Assembly: GCA_964593555.1 (NCBI GenBank)
Contig: CAZQIC010000097.1
Location: 1-18,534, forward strand
Length of the DNA: 18,534 nucleotides
Reading direction: 5' to 3'
DNA from: CAZQIC01 sp964593555
GTDB taxonomy: Bacteria; Bacteroidota; Bacteroidia; JAFLBG01
The stretch's first letter is position 1; every line of letters starts with the position of its first letter. The notes beneath the pieces were generated by a model. That model ran no database searches. It saw only the letters and a list, made by a program, of their open reading frames with translations, and was not told the origin of the DNA. The position numbers and the translations under genes were made by a program. This document shows, one piece after another, positions 6,598 to 13,448 of the stretch.

Positions 6598-9500
6598 TCA
6601 GCGTATCAGGGAAATATTTCCGGTCTTCCTGATGTCAGGATTATTTATGATTCTTGCTCTGAGTGTGTAAATAAATACGCCGGTATTCAGTTCTCTTCCT
6701 TTGAAAGTACCATCCCAGGTTTGATTAATATCTTCGGAAGTATAAATTACTTCGCCCCAGCGATCCATGATCATAAATAGTATATCCGCCGGGCAAGGTG
6801 CATTTAATTGAAGTGCGTCATTATTTCCATCGCCATTGGGTGAAAATGCATTTGGAACAAAAACATCACAGTCTGAATAATCTATTACAAAAATATCTAA
6901 TGAATCTGTTGATGAGCATCCGTTGCCATCAGTAACTGTTACATAATAACGAGTGGTTTTTTCCGGTGAGGCGATAGGGGCATTACATGTATTGCAGTTC
7001 AATCCTGTTGAGGGTGTCCATAAGTAATTTCCTCCACCGGATGAATTCAATTGAAAGCTATTTCCTTTAATAATTGTTGCTCCAACGCCTGCAATTGCCT
7101 GTGGTCCGTTTATTGCATTTATAGTGCAGGTATTTTGCATAGTGCATCCAAGATAATCTGTGATAATAACTGAATATGTTCCAACAGGTAAATTATTCTG
7201 TACCTGGTTGGTTGAACCTGTGTTCCATAAATAATGATAAGATGAAATGCCCCCTGAGGCTGATACGAATGCCGAGCTATTATTGTTTCCACAAATAATA
7301 TCATGAGTTGTAATTGTTGACGTAAGCACAGAAGGTTCGGTTATTGCCATCGCAAGTGATTTGATACAACCTGCGGAATCAGTTACTGTTACCGAATATG
7401 TTCCTGCTGAAAGATTAGAAACTGAATTTCCTGTGCCTGTTGTACCAAACCATTGATAAGAGTAGGGTGCAGGCCCGCTAAGAATATTAACTGCGGCTGT
7501 CCCGTCTGTGGAACCAAAGCACGTAACACTTGTTGGGCCGGTAAGTGTTGCAGTTAAAACAGTTCCTGCGTTCACGGTAAAACTTGTGATCACAGGACAA
7601 AGATTATTATCAAAGGTTGCTACTGTATATGTTCCGGGTGCCAAACCGCTCACCGATAATAAAGTGCCTCCATTGAACCAGGAATATAAATAGGGCGAAG
7701 ATCCTCCGGTTGCTGTAATAGCTGCACCACCATTGGCGACCCCGCATGACGATGATACAGGTGTAACGCTTACTGAAATTGCACCCGGCTGCACAACTAT
7801 AAATGTTTGTGTGGAAATGCAGCTGGTTGCGTTGTCTAAAATAGAAACACTGTATGAGCCAACTGTAAGATTACTTACGATCGCATTTGTATTTCCATTC
7901 GACCATAAATAACTATAGTTGCCCGAACCTCCTGTAACAACAGCGTTTGTAGAGCCATTGTTCATTCCAAAACAAGAAATGCTAACCGTTGCAATTGGAT
8001 TTATTGTTGGTCCGCCTGATGTGTTTACAACCGATGTGGTAAATGTAGGACATCCATTACTTCCGGTAACCGTAGCGTTGTAAAAGCCTCCTGAAATTGA
8101 TGACAATGAATTTGTTGTCATCCCATTATTCCATAGATAAGTATAAGGCCCGGTTCCGCTTGTTATGGTTATTCCAGTTGATCCATTGTTTTGCCCGCAG
8201 GTAGCATTGTTTGCTGATGTAGTCAAACCCGGCCCTGAATTAATTGTTACCACGCTATAAGTTGTATCTCTCACCCCGAGGCAATTATCAACCACCATTG
8301 AAACCGTGTACGATCCTGCCGCATTAAAAGTATGGGAAGCATTTGCAGCAGAAGAATTATTTAAAGATCCGGAAGAGGGATCTGCAAAATTCCAATTATA
8401 ATTATGAAGCATATCATTGCAATTAGCCGTACTGTTATTATTAAAATTAACTGCGGCAAAATTGCAGGCGCTTGTAATCGACGGTGTAATTATTGCATCA
8501 GGTTTATCTGCATAGCGAAAAAAATCGCCTATGTACATGGCATAACTACTTACAATCGCGTAGCCTCCGTATAACCAAAGCCCGTTCTTATTTTTCCAGT
8601 AGCAGGAACCTGCTCTTGTACCAGGATAATTTGCTGCGGCTGCTTGTCCCATTGTTCCATACGTTGCGGTTGTGTTAGTAATACTGCTTCCATTCATCAA
8701 AGCCCATTTGTTCTGCTGTATATTATATTTCCAAAGATCTCCATAGCTAACAAGATTATTGTTTAACAATCCCATTCCACCATACATCCAAAGATTTCCG
8801 CATTCATCTGTCCAGTGCGCTGCAGTGGTAGTTCTGCCTGCAGGAATATAATTTATTGCCGCGTTGCAAATCGGTCCGTAATTTCCACTTACATTCTCTA
8901 CAGAGTCACCGCTCACCCATGTCCATGTATCCCCGTTGATGTTATATTTCCAAAGATCGTTTCCTACTTTACCACTGCCACTGTTTAACATTCCATTCCC
9001 ACCCCATAACCATAGATCACCACTCAGATCGGTCCATGCAGTATTTCCAAATCTTCCTCCCGGTGTATTCGCAATTGCTGCTACACCTTTCGCTCCGTAG
9101 CCGCTATAGTTTATAGATCCAAAGGCATTATAAAAATTATCCCGTACTTGTTTCCATTGTCCGTATGCAGGACTTCCGGGGTTCGGGTTAAATACCCAAA
9201 GATCATTCATATTACCCGGCCAACTCCCTGCTGCTGCATTGTTCCATCCATCACCACCAAACAACCATAACAAACCATTATTATCTGTCCATGTTGCTGC
9301 GTGATATCTGCCACCTGGTGAGTTCAGGGGATCATAAACACCAACACCGGAATTTACTACTCCTGGCTGAACAAATAAGGGAGTAGAACTTCCATTCACC
9401 CATGTCCATTTGTTATAATCAGTACTCATAGGATCCGGATCATACATCCACATATCATTCAAATAATTATTGTTCGCATCCTTTCCGCCAAAGAGCCAGA

Positions 9501-9942
9501 ATTTTCCATTGTTATCTTTCCAGAACATACAGCTTCCCTGCCTGTTTCCGGGAGTGTTTGTAGAATTTGAAACGCCTTGCGTTCCATAAATAGGAGGGAT
9601 ATTAGTTAAGCTGGTATAGTCACGTTGCCCGCGCATTAAGGTCCACATATTGGTTGCAGGATCATATTTCCATATTTCATCGCCCGCGCCATATCCGCCG
9701 CCGGTTGCATATAGCCAGAAAATGCCCTGATCATCGGTCCAGCAGGGTGAACCGTTTACGCCGCCCGGGTAATTATTTGGATGTGGTGTTAATGTGGTTG
9801 TTTCAACGGGTTGTATATTTATAACAGCAAGGCCCGATAGAAATGTATTTGGCCCTTTTACCCATGTCCATTGGCCTTGAGAGTAGCTGTTTGCGAATGA
9901 TATCAGCAGAAAAGTGATTAGCAGTGATCTCAGATTCTTCAT
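6598..9942 (-). CDS. T9SS-exported surface protein with Kelch-like, PKD and SprB-like repeats
   Basis: The protein has 1114 residues. A Sec signal peptide covers about 1-21 (ending NSYSQ). Residues about 25-475 hold five to six Kelch-like units, each with WTWV or an equivalent, a GR/GS..W.D..G phrase, LWLFGG and DLW.Y; these predict a beta-propeller. A PKD-like domain follows at about 482-568. Five SprB-like repeats of 70-80 residues lie at about 578-945, each with C..NNG, YLWSNG, and a GTYSV.V.D..GC phrase. A second PKD/Ig-like segment covers about 948-1020. The C-terminal CHU_C domain is at about 1026-1114 (FVPNAFSPNGDGNND, FMIMDRWGEVIYTS). Family knowledge: CHU_C is a type B sorting signal for T9SS, and SprB-type repeats occur in gliding and adhesion proteins. 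A role as a surface adhesin or binding protein is inferred; the ligand is unknown. No catalytic residues were identified. Confidence 0.88.
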   Translation of the reverse strand: MKNLRSLLITFLLISFANSYSQGQWTWVKGPNTFLSGLAVINIQPVETTTLTPHPNNYPGGVNGSPCWTDDQGIFWLYATGGGYGAGDEIWKYDPATNMWTLMRGQRDYTSLTNIPPIYGTQGVSNSTNTPGNRQGSCMFWKDNNGKFWLFGGKDANNNYLNDMWMYDPDPMSTDYNKWTWVNGSSTPLFVQPGVVNSGVGVYDPLNSPGGRYHAATWTDNNGLLWLFGGDGWNNAAAGSWPGNMNDLWVFNPNPGSPAYGQWKQVRDNFYNAFGSINYSGYGAKGVAAIANTPGGRFGNTAWTDLSGDLWLWGGNGMLNSGSGKVGNDLWKYNINGDTWTWVSGDSVENVSGNYGPICNAAINYIPAGRTTTAAHWTDECGNLWMYGGMGLLNNNLVSYGDLWKYNIQQNKWALMNGSSITNTTATYGTMGQAAAANYPGTRAGSCYWKNKNGLWLYGGYAIVSSYAMYIGDFFRYADKPDAIITPSITSACNFAAVNFNNNSTANCNDMLHNYNWNFADPSSGSLNNSSAANASHTFNAAGSYTVSMVVDNCLGVRDTTYSVVTINSGPGLTTSANNATCGQNNGSTGITITSGTGPYTYLWNNGMTTNSLSSISGGFYNATVTGSNGCPTFTTSVVNTSGGPTINPIATVSISCFGMNNGSTNAVVTGGSGNYSYLWSNGNTNAIVSNLTVGSYSVSILDNATSCISTQTFIVVQPGAISVSVTPVSSSCGVANGGAAITATGGSSPYLYSWFNGGTLLSVSGLAPGTYTVATFDNNLCPVITSFTVNAGTVLTATLTGPTSVTCFGSTDGTAAVNILSGPAPYSYQWFGTTGTGNSVSNLSAGTYSVTVTDSAGCIKSLAMAITEPSVLTSTITTHDIICGNNNSSAFVSASGGISSYHYLWNTGSTNQVQNNLPVGTYSVIITDYLGCTMQNTCTINAINGPQAIAGVGATIIKGNSFQLNSSGGGNYLWTPSTGLNCNTCNAPIASPEKTTRYYVTVTDGNGCSSTDSLDIFVIDYSDCDVFVPNAFSPNGDGNNDALQLNAPCPADILFMIMDRWGEVIYTSEDINQTWDGTFKGRELNTGVFIYTLRARIINNPDIRKTGNISLIR

Positions 9943-10084
9943 TTTTATGGGGTTTAAAATGTTGAATGAACATAATAATAGCTTTTGAGGCGGATTTCTG
10001 AAAGATTATATTTTTTTATTATATCAATTCTACCGATTCAGAAATGGGATAATTTCCTATTCTCGTAATAAGCAATAGAATAGG

Positions 10085-10092
10085 TATCTTTG
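10085..10092 (+). promoter_or_regulatory. -7 box of the SRPBCC/helicase unit
   Basis: TATCTTTG matches TAnnTTTG and lies 17 bases before the ATG at 10110. It sits in the 167-base divergent spacer shared with the surface protein gene; no matching box was found for that minus-strand gene. Confidence 0.5.
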
Positions 10093-10109
10093 GGCTCTTA
10101 AAAGTATTT

Positions 10110-10490
10110 ATGAAAGATTTTAAAAAGTATTATATACTTAATGCTCCGCCCGAGGACGTTTACTTGGCGCTCACTATTCCCACTACGATCGCTTTATGGT
10201 CGGGAGATTTGGCGGAAATGTCTACCGAACCTGGTTCTGAATTTTCTTTGTGGGATGGAAGTATCTCCGGAAAAAATTTAGAATTTGTTGAAGGAAAAAA
10301 AATAGTTCAGCAATGGTATTTTGGAGAAGAAACGGAAGAGTCTGTTGTTACTATCCTGCTGCATAAACATGCTGCCGGAACTTCTGTTGAATTGAGGCAT
10401 GTAAATATTCCCGATGAAGCATATGATGATATTGTTGACGGATGGAATGATAATTATTTTGGTGCGCTTGAACATTTTTATGCTGAATAG
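10110..10490 (+). CDS. SRPBCC / AHSA1-like domain protein
   Basis: This 126-residue protein has the features of an SRPBCC (START-like) domain related to the AHSA1 C-terminal fold. The N-terminal strand and helix read YYILNAPPEDVYLALTIP, followed by LWSGD. The middle strands include GSEFSLWDGSISGKNLEFVEGKKIVQQW, and the closing helix reads DGWNDNYFGALEHFY. This fold makes a hydrophobic pocket; in Bacteroidota such small proteins are common and mostly uncharacterised. There is no signal peptide, so it is cytoplasmic. The helicase gene starts three bases after the stop, so the two are almost certainly co-transcribed. Whether they act together is unknown. Confidence 0.82.
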   Translation: MKDFKKYYILNAPPEDVYLALTIPTTIALWSGDLAEMSTEPGSEFSLWDGSISGKNLEFVEGKKIVQQWYFGEETEESVVTILLHKHAAGTSVELRHVNIPDEAYDDIVDGWNDNYFGALEHFYAE

Positions 10491-10493
10491 AAA

Positions 10494-11825
10494 ATGAATT
10501 TTGAAGATCTGAATTTAAGTAAGCCGTTGTTGAATGCATTGTCGGATATAGGATACATGAATCCTACGCCGATACAGGAAAAAGCATTCCCGGTTATTAT
10601 GTCGGGTAGAGACGTTGTTTGTATTGCACAAACCGGAACCGGTAAAACATTTGCATATTTATTACCCTTGCTCAGGAGTTTAGCTTACTCAGAGCAAAGA
10701 CAACCACGTATTTTAATTGTTGTTCCTACTCGCGAATTGGTATTGCAGGTAGTTACGGAGGTTGAGAAATTAACGACGTATATGAATATCCGCTGCCAGG
10801 GAGTTTATGGCGGTGTAAATATAAATACACAAAAAGAATCTGTTTATAGTGGTGTTGATGTACTTGTGGCAACCCCGGGAAGATTAATGGATCTGGCGCT
10901 TACCAGCGTGTTAAGGTTACGCTCTGTTCAGAAATTAGTTATTGATGAGGTAGATGAAATGTTTAATCTTGGTTTTCGCACACAACTCACCAGTGTGATT
11001 GGTATGTTACCGCAGAAGAGACAAAATTTATTGGTCTCTGCTACCCTGAGTGAAGACGTAGAGAAATTCATCAAGGATGTTTTTTATGATCCATTCAAAA
11101 TCGAAGTGATCAGCAGGGGAACTCCTTTGGAGAAAATCACTCAAAAGGCATTTCATGTTTCTAATTTTTATACTAAAATTAATTTGCTGGAACATTTATT
11201 GGCAGATAAAACATTAAGTAAAATATTGGTATTTGTAAAAAGCAGGAAGCTGGCGGACCTATTGTATAAAGAAGTTGAAGCTAAATTTCCTGATCAGATA
11301 GATGTAATACATTCCAACAAATCACAGCCACAGCGTATTAATTCTGTTAAACAATTTGAAGACGGGACACATCGTGTGCTTATCGCCACAGATATAATAG
11401 CACGAGGGCTTGATATAAAAGATATTACGCATGTTATAAATATGGATACGCCTGATAGCCCGGGTGATTATATTCACAGGATAGGCAGAACGGGCAGGGC
11501 AGATAAGGCAGGGGAGGCAATTACCTTTGTGAATGAAGAAGAACAAGTCTTAATGGAGGAGATAGAAAAAATGATGAACAAAACTATTCCTTTGGAAATG
11601 TTTCCGGAGGAGGTAGCTGTTTCACCACGTTTACTGGAAGATGAGAAAGATCCGGTGCTGTTCGATAAAAATTACATGAAGATCCATACCAAAAAAAAAT
11701 CGGGAGGAAAATTTCATGAGAAAAAAGAAAAAAACAAAAAAGTAAATCTTGGTGGTCCGAGCAAGCGCAATCCACGTATGGGCAGCGCTGCGAATAAAAG
11801 AAATAGAAAAAATAAGTATAAATAA
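10494..11825 (+). CDS. DEAD-box RNA helicase with DEVD motif II
   Basis: The 443-residue protein contains the full DEAD-box set: F3 and the Q motif around PTPIQ (24-28), motif I AQTGTGKT (45-52), Ia PTRELVLQ (78-85), Ib TPGR (127-130), motif II DEVD (151-154), III SAT (182-184), IV LVFVKS (245-250), V ATDIIARGLD (298-307) and VI HRIGRTGR (328-335). All catalytic residues are present; the only departure is Val in place of Ala in motif II. The C-terminal tail (about 400-443) is strongly basic (KKKSGGKFHEKKEKNKK, then KRNRKNKYK), as in RhlE-type bacterial helicases that bind structured RNA. Such enzymes remodel rRNA or mRNA using ATP. No Shine-Dalgarno sequence precedes the ATG, which follows the SRPBCC gene by three bases. 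The next gene has its own promoter box. Confidence 0.93.
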   Translation: MNFEDLNLSKPLLNALSDIGYMNPTPIQEKAFPVIMSGRDVVCIAQTGTGKTFAYLLPLLRSLAYSEQRQPRILIVVPTRELVLQVVTEVEKLTTYMNIRCQGVYGGVNINTQKESVYSGVDVLVATPGRLMDLALTSVLRLRSVQKLVIDEVDEMFNLGFRTQLTSVIGMLPQKRQNLLVSATLSEDVEKFIKDVFYDPFKIEVISRGTPLEKITQKAFHVSNFYTKINLLEHLLADKTLSKILVFVKSRKLADLLYKEVEAKFPDQIDVIHSNKSQPQRINSVKQFEDGTHRVLIATDIIARGLDIKDITHVINMDTPDSPGDYIHRIGRTGRADKAGEAITFVNEEEQVLMEEIEKMMNKTIPLEMFPEEVAVSPRLLEDEKDPVLFDKNYMKIHTKKKSGGKFHEKKEKNKKVNLGGPSKRNPRMGSAANKRNRKNKYK

Positions 11826-11913
11826 TTTTCATTAACATTTTTTCGTTTCGCCCTTCGAGAACCTCATGACTCATGAATGAAACCACATCTTCAATAAATC
11901 TACATTTTTAGAT

Positions 11914-11921
11914 TACCTTTG
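11914..11921 (+). promoter_or_regulatory. -7 box of the CvfB-like gene
   Basis: TACCTTTG, followed by CATC, matches TAnnTTTG and lies 16 bases before the ATG at 11938. This is one of the clearest boxes in the window. The 112-base spacer also contains CATGA-C-TCATG (11865-11875), a small palindrome of unknown meaning. Confidence 0.55.
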
Positions 11922-11937
11922 CATCTCAAAATTACAC

Positions 11938-12774
11938 ATGGTTGATATAGGAAAAATAAACGCACTCCCAATAGTAAGGCTTGATAAAAAGGGCGCTTAC
12001 TTTGACGGCGGGGCTATGGGCGATATTTTTATGGAGAAGGAATTAGTTCCTCAAGATGCGAAGGAAGGCGATACACTGGATGTTTTTGTTTATCCCGATT
12101 CCAGCGATAATCTTATTGCCACTACGGAGAGGACATTGGCTATGGCCGGAGAATTTGCGTTGCTTGATGTTGTATCAGTAAATAAGATCGGGGCATTTTT
12201 AGATTGGGGTTTGCCAAAAGATATTTTAGTTCCTTTTCGTGAGCAGCAGAACCCGATGGTAGAGGGAAGATCGTATGTGGCGTTTGTTTTTGTGGATCAT
12301 GATACCAATCGTATGATAGCTTCTACAAAGCTGGATGAATTTTTAGGAATAGAACCGCATAGCTTTAAAGAAGCCGATGAAGTTGATTTGATAATTTTTA
12401 AGAGAACGGAGCTTGGTTACAAGGCAATTATAAATAATAAGCAGCAGGGAGTATTATATAAAACAGAAATATTTCAGCAGCTTGCTATTGGAGAACGTAC
12501 CAAGGGGTATATCCGAAAAATAAGGGAGGATGGGAAGATCGATCTTATTTTACATAAGCCTGGCTATGAAAAAGTTGATAACGTTTCAAAACAGGTATTG
12601 GATAAATTGAATGAGGCAAATGGTTTTATAGAACTCAATGATAAAAGTACTACACAGGAAATTTACCGTACGTTTTCCATCAGCAAAAAAACATTTAAGA
12701 AAGCTGTCGGCGCACTTTATAAAGAAAGGTTGATCACTATTGAAGAGGGTGGAATAAGACTCGTGAAAAAGTAA
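11938..12774 (+). CDS. CvfB/YitL-like S1 RNA-binding protein
   Basis: This 278-residue protein has the layout of the conserved virulence factor B (CvfB, YitL) family. Tandem S1-type OB domains occupy about 1-210, with the phrases KKGAYFDGGAMGDIF, NKIGAFLDWGLPKDILVP and GYIRKIREDGKIDL. A C-terminal winged-helix segment occupies about 215-278 (FIELNDKSTTQEIYRTFSISKKTFKKAVGALYKE). In firmicutes CvfB binds RNA and affects virulence gene expression; the role in Bacteroidota is not established. Length is near the usual 280-300. The frame has one sensible ATG at 11938, just after a -7 box. It follows the helicase gene, another RNA-related gene, with a 112-base gap. The composite repeat at 12846-12943 lies beyond its stop. 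Confidence 0.88.
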   Translation: MVDIGKINALPIVRLDKKGAYFDGGAMGDIFMEKELVPQDAKEGDTLDVFVYPDSSDNLIATTERTLAMAGEFALLDVVSVNKIGAFLDWGLPKDILVPFREQQNPMVEGRSYVAFVFVDHDTNRMIASTKLDEFLGIEPHSFKEADEVDLIIFKRTELGYKAIINNKQQGVLYKTEIFQQLAIGERTKGYIRKIREDGKIDLILHKPGYEKVDNVSKQVLDKLNEANGFIELNDKSTTQEIYRTFSISKKTFKKAVGALYKERLITIEEGGIRLVKK

Positions 12775-12845
12775 TTTTAGTTCTTTATTCTATCGGTGTC
12801 GTCTTAATTAATATCAAAAATTTCACTTGATTACTGTGCGATAGG

Positions 12846-12943
12846 CCGAAAATCCGCCGTGCTCGGGTCAGCTGGTGTGCCTACGGATCGGATTTTCTTG
12901 ACTTTTTTCTTACTTTTTTGGTTCAAGCAAAAAAGTAAGAAAA
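12846..12943 (+). repeat. Composite intergenic repeat, copy 2 (compact)
   Basis: This is the second copy of the element at 1593-1742, in the opposite orientation. The first 22 bases (12846-12867) are identical to the complement of 1718-1739. After it come GCTGGTGTG, TACGGATCG, TTGACTTTT and the CAAAAAAGTAAG stem arm, in the same order as in copy 1. It lacks the two internal palindromes of copy 1. It sits between the CvfB-like and DUF1456 genes. Confidence 0.75.
12905..12943. terminator. Long hairpin, probable transcription terminator
   Basis: TTTTCTTACTTTTTTG at 12905-12920 is exactly complementary to 12928-12943, giving a 16-base-pair stem with a 7-base loop (GTTCAAG). It lies about 130 bases after the CvfB-like stop and about 80 bases before the DUF1456 start. 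The stem is AT-rich, so it is not a textbook GC-rich terminator, but its length and position favour a boundary between transcription units. Confidence 0.55.
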
Positions 12944-13024
12944 GAAAAAATATTTAGATGACTTTCAATTTGCAGAAACATTATTTTATATTGTATTTTC
13001 AAAAGAATTTAACCAAAAATAATA

Positions 13025-13285
13025 ATGCCATTAACCAATAACGACATACTTAAAAAACTTCGTGTAGCACTTTCACTGAAGGATACCGATATTATAGAAA
13101 TCATGAAGCTGGTTGATTTTAAAACCAGCAAGAGTGAAATAAGCTCCTTTTATAGGAAAGAAGATCATCCCAATTATGTATTGTGCGGTGACCAGTTCCT
13201 TCGTAATTTTTTAAACGGATTGATCATTTTCAAGCGAGGGCCTATGCCTCCGAAGGGTGGTAGTAATCCTGAAGATCAGGAATAG
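13025..13285 (+). CDS. Single-repeat DUF1456 protein
   Basis: This 86-residue protein is one copy of the DUF1456 unit (YehS family): TNNDILKKLRVALSLKDTDI, a KSEISSFYRKEDHPNY phrase, then CGDQFLRNFLNGL. E. coli YehS, as remembered, has two such units in about 156 residues. The sequence here looks most like the second unit (NN..LKKLR.A.SLK, CGDQFLR.FL.GL), followed by an acidic tail (SNPEDQE). The reading frame upstream to the composite repeat shows no first unit. Function of the family is unknown. The start at 13025 lacks a Shine-Dalgarno sequence. The ABC-F gene starts 163 bases later, after a repeat pair and its own -7 box. Confidence 0.8.
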   Translation: MPLTNNDILKKLRVALSLKDTDIIEIMKLVDFKTSKSEISSFYRKEDHPNYVLCGDQFLRNFLNGLIIFKRGPMPPKGGSNPEDQE

Positions 13286-13304
13286 AGAATCCATCACACA
13301 AGAA

Positions 13305-13404
13305 TGTCAGTTCGAGTAGTCCAGATATTACCATCTGGACGTATCGAGAACTTTTTGTACCTGACAGTCTACTTCTCGATACGCTCCGCTACTCGAAGTG
13401 ACAG
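13305..13404. repeat. Family A hairpin repeat: one complete copy plus an inverted partner
   Basis: The forward copy (13305-13352) has the flanks TGTCAGTTCGAG and GTATCGAGAACT, with a basal stem AGTTC/GAACT (13309-13313/13348-13352) and an apical stem GTCCAGAT/ATCTGGAC (13319-13326/13333-13340). An inverted partial copy follows (about 13371-13404). As a result, 13305-13319 and 13389-13403 are complementary at 14 of 15 positions and could close a 100-base fold. The pair occupies most of the gap between the DUF1456 and ABC-F genes. Confidence 0.75.
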
Positions 13405-13420
13405 ATCCAAAAAAATAAGC

Positions 13421-13428
13421 TATTTTTG
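13421..13428 (+). promoter_or_regulatory. -7 box of the ABC-F gene
   Basis: TATTTTTG, followed by CAG, matches TAnnTTTG and lies 20 bases before the ATG at 13449. Family A repeat sequence ends only 17 bases upstream, so the -33 region lies within or next to the repeat. Confidence 0.5.
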
Positions 13429-13448
13429 CAGCCCTATAATTCAGGTTT

